Below are positions 17,952 through 26,165 of a DNA stretch of 50,015 bases, one piece after another. Under the pieces are notes generated by a model, which saw only the letters and a list, made by a program, of their open reading frames with translations, made no database searches and was not told the DNA's origin. Origin of the DNA: Haloferax larsenii JCM 13917 (lineage in GTDB: Archaea > Halobacteriota > Halobacteria > Halobacteriales > Haloferacaceae); the NCBI RefSeq assembly GCF_000336955.1, contig NZ_AOLI01000016.1:1-50015 (forward strand), written 5' to 3'. Numbering within the stretch: the stretch's first letter is position 1; every line of letters starts with the position of its first letter. The position numbers and the translations under genes are program-made.

Positions 17952-18342
17952 GCCACCACCCCCCGCGCTGTGACCGGCGTTCGATTCGCCGGGTGAGCGC
18001 GGGAGGTCGTGTGCGGTCGACGCGCGATGCGTGGACGGCGTTGAGGCGTCATCGCTAACACGTTCACTACTGTTCGCCTGTTACCCATATGTCTACCGAT
18101 TGCGCCTGTGGATGTACGAACAACTACTTCGTAGGCAGATTGGTGTAATATAGTGCGAAATCAGTCCACTGAGTACCATGGTTTTCTTTGTCGTGGGTCG
18201 TGTTGTCTCACTCTCTCCCGTCTCCTCGTCGGGTCTCGATTACGGGCGTCGCAGACGCTCTGGAATCTCGTTGCTGTGTGAATCGTCTTGGAAATAGGAG
18301 CGCCTGCAGTCGAAATCGGCGGCCGAAACTCGGCCGTGGTCG
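17952..18342. other. 391-base spacer; only a cysteine-rich micro-ORF noticed
   Basis: This lies upstream of the EamA gene and downstream of the DUF6360-like gene. The one feature seen is an ATG frame at 18089-18148 giving 19 residues with the cluster CACGC. It has no supporting ribosome site. GTAATATAGTG (18145-18155) is AT-rich and may be promoter-like. Otherwise nothing is recognised. Confidence 0.35.
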
Positions 18343-18627
18343 TCAGTCGTCTCGGGCCGCTTCGACGCGGTCTGCGTGCTTTTCGAGGTCGGCAGCGACT
18401 TTCCGGGCGTCTTCGGGAGAGAGCGTGACGCGGTCGGCGTGGGTTGGAAGCGACTCCAGTTGTGTCCCGTCGAGTTCGAGTTCGAGCGTGATTTCGTCGG
18501 GGTTCTTCCGCGGCGAGGTGACGTTGAGGACCGCGAACGCCGACTCTTCGAAGTCGTGGCCCTTCGCCGTCCCGTCGGCGAGGTCGAGGGTCGTGTAGGC
18601 GTTGACCTTCAAGATTCGGTCTGGCAT
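18343..18627 (-). CDS. DUF6360-like small protein
   Basis: A 94-residue soluble protein with beta strands, then a helix (SPEDARKVAADLEKHADRVE). It resembles the haloarchaeal DUF6360 family, of unknown function (recalled from memory). It follows the nitrite/sulfite reductase gene in the same direction with 75 bases between, so they may be co-transcribed. Start ATG at 18627. Confidence 0.72.
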   Translation of the reverse strand: MPDRILKVNAYTTLDLADGTAKGHDFEESAFAVLNVTSPRKNPDEITLELELDGTQLESLPTHADRVTLSPEDARKVAADLEKHADRVEAARDD

Positions 18628-18702
18628 AGATGGAAGTTCGGTGTCGTCGTAGATAGCTGGCAGGGTACAGAAACGGGTGAAACGAACGCCCCAGCGTCGC
18701 CG

Positions 18703-20475
18703 TCAGTCGTCGCTCGTGATTGGCGTGCCGTCGGCGTTGGTCGGCGCGGGTCCGGCGTCGAGGCTGTCTTCCTCGGCGTACGGGTACCACGTGCGCTTCG
18801 TGTTGTGCATCATCGGGTCCTCGTAGCTGGTCTCTTCGGGTTCGACGAGGTCCGCGAGTTCGTCGTCGTCGTGGCGCTGGATGAAGTCACGGAACGTCTC
18901 GTCGCCCTCACGGAGCTCTTCGAAGGACGCGAGGAGGTTCTTGATTGCGCCGGGAACCTCGTCCACGGGGACGCGTTGGGTGACCCAGCGGGCGAACTGC
19001 GGTTCTTCGCCGAGGCCGCCACCAAGACCGATGTCGAGCGCTTCGACCGGATCCCCGTTTTTGCGGGTCTTCATACCGCGGAGACTGACATCCGCAATCT
19101 GAGGCTGGGCGCACGAGGCCGTGCAGCCCGAGAGGTGGATGTGGAACTGGTCGATTCCCTCCGGGAGTTCGACGTTCTCCTTCAGCCAGCGCGCGAACCG
19201 AACCTGGCGGTTCTTCGTCTCCACGATGGAGAGCGAACAGAACTCGGTGCCCGTACAGGCGACAGAGCCGCGCATGAACGGGGAGGGGTCCGGCGAGTAG
19301 TGTTCGAGCAGGTCTTCGGCGAGGAACTCATCGAGTTTCTCGTCCGGGACGTCCGGGATGATGATGTTCTGACGCTGGGTCAGACGTGCCGCACCGGAGC
19401 CGTACTTCTCGGCGAGGTCGGCGAGTTCGAGCACGTCGTCTGCGCCCATGCGGCCGACGAGGACGTTCAGGCCGACGAAGTTCTTCCCGTCTTTCTGCTT
19501 GTGGATGCCGACGAGGTCGTTGCGACCGTCGCCACCGGCGTTGTAGGTGTACTGGTCGCGCACGTCTTCGCCTGCGGTCTCCAGTTCGAAGTCCACGTAG
19601 TCCTCTTGGAGGACCTCGCGGACCTTCTCGGTTCCCCACTCGTCGACGAGGAACTTGATGCGGGCGTTGTACCTGTTCTCGCGGTCGCCGTGGTCGCGGA
19701 AGAGCGCCGACAGACCGCCAGCGACCGCCGCGGCGTCTTCGGGGGCGACCCACACGTCGATGTCGCGGGCGTGTCGCGGTTCGTTGCGGGCGAGGCCGCC
19801 GCCGACGCGGACGTTGAAGCCGACCGTGCGCTCGCCGTCGATTTCTTTGTACGCCGGTTCGAGCGCGAGGTCGTTGATGTCGCCTTGGCCGGAGCCGTCG
19901 GCGGACCCCGCCACAGAGACCTTCCACTTCCGTGGGAGGTTCGAGTGGTCGTCGTCACCTTTGAACGTCTCGTTGAGTTCCTTGATGACGGGCCACGCGT
20001 CGATTATCTCTTCGGCGTCGTTACCGGCCATCGGGTTGCCGACGATGTTCCGCCACGAGTCACCACAGGCCTGCTGAGCGGTCAGCCCGTTCGCTTCGAG
20101 CTTCTCGAAGAGTTCCGGCACGTCTTCGAGTTTTATCCAGTGCAGTTGGATGGCCTGCCGGGTCGTGATGTCGGCGTAGGCGTCGCCGAAGATGGGGTTC
20201 GTCCCCGGGCCGGTCGCGTACTCCTTGGCGACTTCGCCGACGACGCGGAGTTGGCCGGGGTCGAGACGGCCGTTCGGCGTCCCGATGCGGAGCATGAAGT
20301 ACGACTCCTGGCCGTTCCGCTGGTGGTACAGTCCCCACCATTTGAAGCGCTCGAACCACGCGTCCCGTTCGTCTTCCGGGATGGAGTCCCAGCCTTCTTC
20401 TGCGAACTCGAACAGATGCTCTCGTATCTCGTTACCGTAAACCTCTGATTTCCAGCGCTCGACGTCCGTGGGCAT
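18703..20475 (-). CDS. Ferredoxin-dependent nitrite or sulfite reductase
   Basis: A 590-residue assimilatory reductase with two ferredoxin-like and two sirohaem/4Fe-4S half-domains. The cluster ligands are Cys407 and Cys413 (ACTGTEFC) and Cys451 and Cys455 (SGCTASC), which hold the 4Fe-4S cluster bridged to sirohaem. It performs a six-electron reduction of nitrite to ammonium or of sulfite to sulfide. The length and the close likeness to haloarchaeal NasD-type proteins favour nitrite (recalled), but no nitrate reductase or nitrate transporter gene is next to it, so sulfite remains possible. ATG at 20475. Confidence 0.87.
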   Translation of the reverse strand: MPTDVERWKSEVYGNEIREHLFEFAEEGWDSIPEDERDAWFERFKWWGLYHQRNGQESYFMLRIGTPNGRLDPGQLRVVGEVAKEYATGPGTNPIFGDAYADITTRQAIQLHWIKLEDVPELFEKLEANGLTAQQACGDSWRNIVGNPMAGNDAEEIIDAWPVIKELNETFKGDDDHSNLPRKWKVSVAGSADGSGQGDINDLALEPAYKEIDGERTVGFNVRVGGGLARNEPRHARDIDVWVAPEDAAAVAGGLSALFRDHGDRENRYNARIKFLVDEWGTEKVREVLQEDYVDFELETAGEDVRDQYTYNAGGDGRNDLVGIHKQKDGKNFVGLNVLVGRMGADDVLELADLAEKYGSGAARLTQRQNIIIPDVPDEKLDEFLAEDLLEHYSPDPSPFMRGSVACTGTEFCSLSIVETKNRQVRFARWLKENVELPEGIDQFHIHLSGCTASCAQPQIADVSLRGMKTRKNGDPVEALDIGLGGGLGEEPQFARWVTQRVPVDEVPGAIKNLLASFEELREGDETFRDFIQRHDDDELADLVEPEETSYEDPMMHNTKRTWYPYAEEDSLDAGPAPTNADGTPITSDD

Positions 20476-20566
20476 TCGTACGAGTATCCATGTGTTCCCC
20501 TACGTAAGGCCCCGAGCGTACCGTCAACCCTTCCCGGTGCTGCCTAAAAGCGGCAACTATTGCAGC

Positions 20567-20887
20567 CTAGTTCCCGTTGCCGCCGTGAGCCGGGAGAACG
20601 ACGTTCTCGCGGTCTAAATCGACGTATTCACCGTTCTTGAGTCGGCCGACTGGAATCCACCCGGGGACACCGGTCTCGCCGCACTGGATGCACTGGCCGT
20701 AGACGGTGGCCGTGATGGTTCGGCCGTCGACGCCGACTGACTGGAAGTTCTCGACGACGAAGTCGGGAACCGTACACGAGCAAAACTCCGGGGCGTCGAG
20801 ACGCCAGAGCTCACTCACGCTCACTTGCCGACTGTCGTTTACCGAGACCCACGCGCCGTCGTCGAGCACGCGCAGAGAAACACTCAT
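20567..20887 (-). CDS. Small Cys-containing protein, unknown
   Basis: A 106-residue protein from ATG 20887 (MSVSLRVLDDGAWVSV). It carries CSC and CIQC pairs (EFCSCTVPD and GQCIQCGETG) that could form a zinc site. A longer frame reaches 21175, but its extra 96 residues have arginine-rich, shadow-like composition and were left out. The function is unknown. It is transcribed in the same direction as the reductase upstream of it but 91 bases away. Confidence 0.65.
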   Translation of the reverse strand: MSVSLRVLDDGAWVSVNDSRQVSVSELWRLDAPEFCSCTVPDFVVENFQSVGVDGRTITATVYGQCIQCGETGVPGWIPVGRLKNGEYVDLDRENVVLPAHGGNGN

Positions 20888-21102
20888 ACACCAGCTTTGG
20901 GAACGCAGGTACCTATGCCAGACGGCGGCCGCAATCCACGCTTCGGAACGCGACGACGGCGACTCTCGGTTCTCTGCCGACGTCTGGTGGTTTTCCCCGA
21001 TTTCGGCCGTCTGAGATAGTGGCAAGCGGTTCCGGTACCCGGGAGTACGGGTACACGTTACAGGTGCGGATTGGCTTATGGGTGTGCCCTCGTTACGGAG
21101 GG

Positions 21103-21192
21103 ATGATGAGTGACCGCCCCAGCGCTGCCCGACAACACGCCTCCGCCGACGCGGCCCCCGAACTGTTCGAACCAACGGAGGACGACGAATGA
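21103..21192 (+). CDS. 29-residue acidic small protein
   Basis: An ATG-ATG start after GGAGG (21097-21101, a Shine-Dalgarno-like site) opens a 29-codon frame ending FEPTEDDE. It overlaps the next small gene by an ATGA junction (21189-21192), typical of translational coupling. A TATA-like GGCTTATGG lies at 21073-21081. It is too short for domain recognition; the coupling is the main support. Confidence 0.5.
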   Translation: MMSDRPSAARQHASADAAPELFEPTEDDE

Positions 21193-21356
21193 CAAACGCC
21201 GAATTAGAATCAGAAACAGAACCTGACGCCGAAGCGGAACAGGAACGTCACGACGAAGACGAAGACATCGACCCGGCAGCCCACCTCGAAGACCTCGAAG
21301 ACGGCGCTGGATGTACGGAAATCTGGTCGCACCTTTCGGAATCGAGAGACGAATAG
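21189..21356 (+). CDS. 55-residue acidic small protein
   Basis: A 55-residue, highly acidic protein. The first half is Asp/Glu-rich and probably disordered. The end, HLEDLEDGAGCTEIWSHLSE, is a compact segment seen in small haloarchaeal proteins (recalled). It is coupled to the preceding 29-residue frame by ATGA. It has one Cys and no known function. Confidence 0.6.
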   Translation: MTNAELESETEPDAEAEQERHDEDEDIDPAAHLEDLEDGAGCTEIWSHLSESRDE

Positions 21357-21414
21357 TTGCTTTCGCTTCGGATTTCTGAGACCACTTGCGCGCGAATCTC
21401 GCCAGTCGGGGTGA

Positions 21415-21427
21415 TGTTTTTATCCGA
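21415..21427 (+). promoter_or_regulatory. Promoter for the ParB-like gene
   Basis: GTTTTTATCCGAG has the TATA-like TTTTATCC at 21417-21424, centred about 28 bases before the ATG at 21449. That spacing implies a leaderless transcript. Confidence 0.5.
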
Positions 21428-21448
21428 GAGCGCAAAACCCGTTTGTAG

Positions 21449-22120
21449 ATGACGAACGACGAACGCCCCGGGACGCACCGAGTCCGGGCAGACCGTGCCG
21501 AGCCGGTCGGTGCCCCCGTCGTCCGTGGCGACCCCGCCGTGACGGGCGAGCGGGCCTCCGAGGCGGTTGGCTTCGACCCCGACGACCCCGAGAGCGTCGC
21601 GGAGGCTGCTCGAACGGTTCGGTCGTTCGCCGAGTCCTCGGCGGGCGACGACCACGTGTTGATGCTTCGCGGGGCGGCCGCCTGTGCCGCCCTCGTTCGC
21701 GGTGTCGGCTCGTACAAACGCGCCGCAGAACGCGCCGGTGGTGACGTTTCGGTCTCGTTCATCCGAAAGTGGGCGCGCGTCCACGACCTACCGCAGTCGG
21801 TTCGCCGCCACGTCGCACGCGGCCGGATTGCACCGACCGCCGCAAAGCACATCGCTCGCGTCTCGGGCGACGCGCGACTCCACCTCGCGTGGGCGACGCT
21901 CGACGCCGGATTGACCGTCCGAGAGGTCCGACGACTCGCCAGTGAAATCAACAACGGCCAGTCGGCGACGGAGGTCTTGGAGGCCCACGGCGTCGACCTC
22001 GGGACGCTCGACGTGTCGCTCCCGCCGGCGGTCTACCTCGAACTTCGCCGACGTGCCTCGCTGGACGACGTCGACCCCGGAACTGTCGTCGCCGACGCGC
22101 TCGACGATTACTTCGACTGA
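21449..22120 (+). CDS. ParB-like helix-turn-helix protein with a C-terminal ribbon-helix-helix-like segment (DUF7119-like)
   Basis: A 223-residue protein. An acidic N-terminus (1-60) leads to a helical block at about 80-170 in which ERAGGDVSVSFIRKWARV, then RIAPTAAKHIARVSGDARLH and GLTVREVRRLASEI, follow the order seen in the ParB/KorB DNA-binding domain. The last 45 residues (VSLPPAVYLELRRR onward) resemble a ribbon-helix-helix. The N-terminal ParB CTPase/nuclease domain is absent. It may regulate transcription rather than segregation (inference). The 3' end overlaps the convergent peptidase gene by 13 bases. Confidence 0.72.
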   Translation: MTNDERPGTHRVRADRAEPVGAPVVRGDPAVTGERASEAVGFDPDDPESVAEAARTVRSFAESSAGDDHVLMLRGAAACAALVRGVGSYKRAAERAGGDVSVSFIRKWARVHDLPQSVRRHVARGRIAPTAAKHIARVSGDARLHLAWATLDAGLTVREVRRLASEINNGQSATEVLEAHGVDLGTLDVSLPPAVYLELRRRASLDDVDPGTVVADALDDYFD

Positions 22121-23352
22121 AGGAAGCGTCGCGCGGCGTCTCCAATCACGTCGCGGGCAGTCTCGACTTCGTCCCATGCAATCGTCTCGTCCGGGAAGTG
22201 CGCCTGGTCGATATCGCCCGGCCCGAACAGCACCGTCGGAATCCCCGCGTGGACGTAGTGCCGTGAGTCGGCACCGTAGGTCGCTCCGGCGGGGTCGTCG
22301 TCGAGGTCGGCCGCCCGAAGCGCGCTTTGGACCGCTTCGACGACGGGTTCGTCCGGGCTCACTTCGGCGGCTTCGAACTGGATGGAAAACCGCTCGAACG
22401 TCGGGGGGTGCTCGGATAACCACTCGTCGTCCGCGACGACCTCGGCCAATCGTTCTTCGAACTGCTGTTCGACCTCGGTGACGCTCTCGCCGGGTGCAAC
22501 CCCCAGTCGCCACTCGGCAGTCAGCGTCCCGGCGACGGTCGATGCCCACGACCCGGCTTCGACGCGCCCGACGCAGACGGGCCACGGAATCGGATGGTCG
22601 TACAGCGGATGCGTCACCGTCTCACACCGCTCCGCTTCGAGTTCGAAGAACGCTCGTCGAATCGCTTCGAACTTCGGGAGTACGTCGACGCCGCGCCACC
22701 GCGACGCTGCGTGGGCGGTCCGGCCGGTGAGTCGCAAGCGCTTCATCACCGACCCCTCGGTGGCGAGGATGGGTTGCAGTCGCGTCGGCTCCGCGACGAG
22801 CGCCGCATCCCGCTCGAACGGATAGGGATTGTCGAGGGCGGCCGCCGCCGCGCCGATACCGCCTTCTTCTTCACCGACGACGCTTTCGACGACGAGTCGG
22901 CCGTCGAGGTCGAGGTCGCCAGATTCGACTGCCTCGCGAACGTCGAGCGCCGCGAACACACACGTGGCGAGACCGGACTTCATGTCGGCTGCCCCGCGGC
23001 CGGTGACCGTCCCGGCTTCGTCGTCCCACCGGGGTAAGAAGGGGTCGTGCGTCCACAACTCGGCGTCCGCCGGGACGACGTCGACGTGGCCGTTCAGGAC
23101 GAGTGTCGGGCCTGCCTCGGGGTCGCCGAATTCGAACACCCCGGCGACGCTCGGGCGGCCGCGGGTGGCGATGTCGCTCGGGTCGTCGGGAAACGACGGG
23201 TGCTCGGCGAGTTGCTGCGGGTCGGCAGTCCACTCGTAGGTGTCGAACCCGAATTCGCCGAGACGGTTTTTCACCCACGTCTGTGCAGGCTCCTCGGCTC
23301 GTTCGACGCTTTCGAACCGAAGGAGCGTGTCGACAAAGTCCCGAAGGTCCAT
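22108..23352 (-). CDS. M20 family metallopeptidase (ArgE/DapE/ACY1-like)
   Basis: A 414-residue cytosolic zinc hydrolase. Metal site one is in LNGHVDVVPA, the bridging Asp in GRGAADMKSG, and the catalytic Glu-Glu in VVGEEEGGIGA. A dimerisation lid follows, and HYVHAGIPTVLFGPG supplies the last His. The family removes acyl groups from amino acids or cleaves dipeptides, so acetylornithine deacetylase, succinyl-diaminopimelate desuccinylase or an aminoacylase are all possible. It is not next to arginine or lysine genes, so no symbol is given. ATG at 23352. Confidence 0.85.
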   Translation of the reverse strand: MDLRDFVDTLLRFESVERAEEPAQTWVKNRLGEFGFDTYEWTADPQQLAEHPSFPDDPSDIATRGRPSVAGVFEFGDPEAGPTLVLNGHVDVVPADAELWTHDPFLPRWDDEAGTVTGRGAADMKSGLATCVFAALDVREAVESGDLDLDGRLVVESVVGEEEGGIGAAAAALDNPYPFERDAALVAEPTRLQPILATEGSVMKRLRLTGRTAHAASRWRGVDVLPKFEAIRRAFFELEAERCETVTHPLYDHPIPWPVCVGRVEAGSWASTVAGTLTAEWRLGVAPGESVTEVEQQFEERLAEVVADDEWLSEHPPTFERFSIQFEAAEVSPDEPVVEAVQSALRAADLDDDPAGATYGADSRHYVHAGIPTVLFGPGDIDQAHFPDETIAWDEVETARDVIGDAARRFLQSK

Positions 23353-23401
23353 GGTCGATACACGGCAACGGGGTACAAAGCAGATTGGGTACGAAAATAA
23401 A

Positions 23402-23410
23402 CGCTTATCA
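23402..23410 (+). promoter_or_regulatory. Promoter of tRNA-Lys
   Basis: CGAAAATAAACGCTTATCAG (23392-23411) gives a purine-rich BRE followed by CGCTTATCA, 26 bases before the tRNA. The core matches the promoter proposed for RNase P RNA. Confidence 0.5.
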
Positions 23411-23435
23411 GCATCCCCACTTAAGGAGCGTTCGA

Positions 23436-23487
<52 letters not shown>

Positions 23488-23509
<22 letters not shown>

Positions 23510-23611
23510 TTTCTCCGACGAACAAACGTGAGGAGTGAAACGGCTTTAAGGGAGTTGAATCTGGGAGCGAGCGAAGCGAGCGAGTGAGGTTCAAGTCCCT
23601 CCCAGCCCGTT
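23488..23611 (+). repeat. 24-bp direct repeat of the tRNA-Lys 3' end, att-like
   Basis: The last 22 bases of tRNA-Lys plus two flanking T (23488-23511) recur exactly at 23588-23611, a period of 100 bases. The 76 bases between contain no gene and a GAGCGAGCGAAGCGAGCGAG low-complexity stretch. A copy of a tRNA 3' end is the usual scar of a tRNA-targeting integrase. Here it would be an emptied or decayed site (inference). Confidence 0.7.
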
Positions 23612-23683
23612 CTTAAACTCGCGAGCGACAGTGAATTCCTTCGAAAATGTAATACTGGTCCCACCAATCGGGTAGTGTCCACG

Positions 23684-24169
23684 ATGCCGACCAACCCTCC
23701 GGGTGGTGGTGACGCCGACAGCACCCTCCACGTCCGCCCCTTCGGCTACGTCGAATCCCACCCAGTCGTCTGCCGCATCGGCGACGAAGACCTCTTTCTC
23801 GGCAACAAACACGCCGCAGACCCCGAGGCACACGACCACGCCTTCGACTTCGTGGTGTCGGCCACGGAGGACGCGTATCCGGCGACGACGCATCATCGAC
23901 CGCTCGTCGATGGGCCGGGCAACGACTGGCAGGACTTCGAGAGCGCCGTCGAGACTGTTCGCCGACTGCGACGCGAAGCGGGGAGCGTGTTGGTTCACTG
24001 TACGGCGGGTATCTCGCGGAGTAGCATGCTTCTCGCGACGGCACTCGCGGCAGAATCAGACACCCGGTTCAGTGATGCACTCGCACGTGTACAAGAGGCG
24101 CGCCCGCACGCGATTCCCCACCCGGCGCTACACGAACTCGCGGTGACGTACCTCGCGGCGACTCCGTGA
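23684..24169 (+). CDS. Dual-specificity protein phosphatase family protein
   Basis: A 161-residue cysteine phosphatase from ATG 23684. The catalytic loop is HCTAGISRS with nucleophile Cys106, the C-x5-R signature, and the preceding general-acid region contains the conserved DGPGND. The family dephosphorylates Tyr/Ser/Thr or phosphoinositides. The gene lies immediately beyond the duplicated tRNA 3' end. A GTG at 23675 would add three residues. Confidence 0.85.
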   Translation: MPTNPPGGGDADSTLHVRPFGYVESHPVVCRIGDEDLFLGNKHAADPEAHDHAFDFVVSATEDAYPATTHHRPLVDGPGNDWQDFESAVETVRRLRREAGSVLVHCTAGISRSSMLLATALAAESDTRFSDALARVQEARPHAIPHPALHELAVTYLAATP

Positions 24170-24185
24170 CGGAGAGTCGTCGTCG

Positions 24186-24338
24186 TCAGGGCTGGCGGAT
24201 GCGCACGTCGAGTGGCGGTTCGACGGTGACGAGTTCGTGGAACGTCCCGCTCTTCTTGAACCCGAGGACCACCTCGTCTACGTCCGTGTCTTCGTCCAAT
24301 AGCAACTGAAGGTCGTTCGGCTGAATCTCGGTACTCAT
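24186..24338 (-). CDS. 50-residue small protein, unknown
   Basis: ATG at 24338 opens a 50-residue frame MSTEIQPNDLQLLLDEDTDV... ending VRIRQP. Predicted as a short helix, then strands (VDEVVLGFKKSG). GGGGGA (24342-24347 on the complement) sits a few bases upstream as a possible ribosome site. It is convergent with the phosphatase, 16 bases apart, and followed upstream by an AT-rich spacer (24339-24492) with its promoter. No family recognised. Confidence 0.6.
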   Translation of the reverse strand: MSTEIQPNDLQLLLDEDTDVDEVVLGFKKSGTFHELVTVEPPLDVRIRQP

Positions 24339-24492
24339 GATTCTCCCCCTATCTGTCTACTGATAGGACGTTCTGGTACACAAGTATTCTGGCTAGATGT
24401 GCTCAATTAGAACAATACCACTACCCACAATATTCAGGGTTACAACCGCTTAAACTCAAAATATTTGTTATTTTAACGACTTTTGACACTGG

Positions 24493-24804
24493 TCATCCTT
24501 GTTTGAATACAACACCACTCCCTGTCTTCGGATAGGTCCACTCGACGTTGTCGTACGGGCATCCGAACCGGCAACTACCGCACTCCAGACAGTTCTCGTA
24601 GGCAATCGACGGGACCCCGTCACTGTCGTCGTCGACGGTCCAGACGGCGGCCGGGCAGACCGAGGTACATTCGTTCGTCGTACACTCGGTGCAGATGTCG
24701 GCGTTCTCGATGCCGAGGTGTGACTCACCCGAGTCGCGATACTTGACCGTGTAGAGTCGGTCCTCTGTGCTGACGTCTGGAACGTGTGGGTGTGCAGTGC
24801 TCAT
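24493..24804 (-). CDS. fixX: FixX-type ferredoxin-like protein
   Basis: A 103-residue iron-sulfur protein. Two Cys clusters, CTECTTNECTSVCP and CLECGSCRFGCP, fit two 4Fe-4S sites of the FixX type; the first has a wider C-x4-C spacing. It passes electrons within the Etf-FixCX complex. The start ATG at 24804 overlaps the fixC stop (ATGA), so it is the last gene of etfB-etfA-fixC-fixX. A longer frame upstream is arginine-rich shadow sequence and was excluded. Confidence 0.88.
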   Translation of the reverse strand: MSTAHPHVPDVSTEDRLYTVKYRDSGESHLGIENADICTECTTNECTSVCPAAVWTVDDDSDGVPSIAYENCLECGSCRFGCPYDNVEWTYPKTGSGVVFKQG

Positions 24805-26165
24805 GATAACATCCTCCGGAAGCGCCACGCGCGCTTTGCCGCGCCGACCCACCCGCCGGTCGCGTCGAGCAGTCGCTCGCGGGCCGCGTCGGTGTGGGCT
24901 TCTTTCGACGAGCGGTCCATCTTGAAGTACTCCGTCTCCGCGTCGGCCAGCGCCCGCGGCAGGTCCTCGAAGAGGAACTGCCGGTCGGTAGCGATGGTTC
25001 GGTGGAACCAATCGTAGTGACGCAGGTTCTCGACGACGAACGAGTCTTCGAGGTCCCGCGGGTACGCCGCCAGCGCCGCTTCGTCGGTTCGGCCGTCTTC
25101 GATGGCCGCCGCGATTGCCTTCCCCGCGTGGTAGCCGCTTTCGACGGCCATGTTGGTCCCTTCGAGGTGGACGCCGCTGTTCAACACGAGGCCCGCGGCG
25201 TCGCCGACGACGACCGCCCCGTCGTAGACGAGGTCGGGCATCGCGTCGGCTCCGCCCTCCGGAATCGCGTGCGCGGAGTATTCGATGCGACGACCGCCGC
25301 GAACGAGCGGGGCGACCGCCGGGTGCGACTCGAAGGCATCGAGGGTCGCTTCGGGCGTCTGGCCCTGTGCCGCGTCTTCGATGCGGTAGGCGACGCCGAC
25401 GCTGACGGTTCGTTTGTTCGTGTAGACGAACCCGCCGCCGACAGCCTCGCCGACGGCACCCTCGCCGAAGTAGTGGTACGCCGCGCCTGCGTCCCCGTCG
25501 AGGTGGAATCGGTCGTCGATGGTCTCGCGGTTCAGTTTGAACACCTCTTTTACCGAGACGGCGACGTCCTCGCGGTCCGGCCGGTCTTTGAGCCCGGCTG
25601 TCTCGCTGACGAGTGAGTTTGCCCCCTCCGCGAGGACGACGACTGGCGCTCGAATCTCACCGTCTGGGCGGTCGGTTCGCACGCCGACGATGGTGTCGCC
25701 GTCGCGGAGCACGTCGGTAACTGTCGTCTCGGTGATGAGCGTCACCCCCGCCTCCTCAGCCTGCTTCGCGAACCACTCGTCGAACCGCCGGCGGAGGACG
25801 GTGTACGAGTCGTTGTGCGGGTCGTCGCTCCACGCACTGGGTCGCATCGAGACTGCCGTCTCGTCGCCGTCCGCCGAGAGCATCGAGAACTTCTTTTCGG
25901 CGATGTAGCGTTCGAGCGGCGCGTCGTCGATGTCGACCAACTCGCGGATGGTCGGGGTGTAGAGCACCCCGCCGAAGACGTTCTTCGTCCCCGGTGCGGG
26001 ACCGCGTTCGAGTAGTAGCACGTCGAGACCCTCGCGGGCCATCGTCAGCGCCGCGGCGGTCCCCGACAGTCCCGCTCCGACGACGATAGCGTCGTACGCG
26101 TCGTCGTAGTTCGGCGTCTCGGTCTGGTGGTTCGGTTTCTGTAGCGTCGGCTCGGATTCGCTCAT
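24801..26165 (-). CDS. fixC: FixC-type flavoprotein dehydrogenase (ETF:quinone oxidoreductase-like)
   Basis: A 454-residue FAD protein. The Rossmann motif is YDAIVVGAGLSGTAAAL near residue 25 and a second FAD motif, VVGDAAGLVLNSGVHLEG, is in the last third. It lacks the long C-terminal iron-sulfur domain of mitochondrial ETF-QO; FixX supplies that part. With EtfAB it likely moves electrons to menaquinone, and possibly bifurcates to ferredoxin. The start at 26165 (MSESEPTLQ) overlaps the EtfA stop by four bases; upstream in-frame sequence is shadow. Confidence 0.9.
   Translation of the reverse strand: MSESEPTLQKPNHQTETPNYDDAYDAIVVGAGLSGTAAALTMAREGLDVLLLERGPAPGTKNVFGGVLYTPTIRELVDIDDAPLERYIAEKKFSMLSADGDETAVSMRPSAWSDDPHNDSYTVLRRRFDEWFAKQAEEAGVTLITETTVTDVLRDGDTIVGVRTDRPDGEIRAPVVVLAEGANSLVSETAGLKDRPDREDVAVSVKEVFKLNRETIDDRFHLDGDAGAAYHYFGEGAVGEAVGGGFVYTNKRTVSVGVAYRIEDAAQGQTPEATLDAFESHPAVAPLVRGGRRIEYSAHAIPEGGADAMPDLVYDGAVVVGDAAGLVLNSGVHLEGTNMAVESGYHAGKAIAAAIEDGRTDEAALAAYPRDLEDSFVVENLRHYDWFHRTIATDRQFLFEDLPRALADAETEYFKMDRSSKEAHTDAARERLLDATGGWVGAAKRAWRFRRMLS

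Noticed and set aside
18376-20448. 690-codon open frame on the plus strand across the nitrite/sulfite reductase gene
   Set aside because: It is antisense to a gene with clear sirohaem-cluster cysteines; high third-position GC keeps such frames open. Its own product has no domain.
23512-23587. Possible CRISPR-like or REP repeat in the stretch between the tRNA 3'-end copies
   Set aside because: Only two copies of one repeat and a simple GAGCGA low-complexity stretch; no array and no cas genes in the window.
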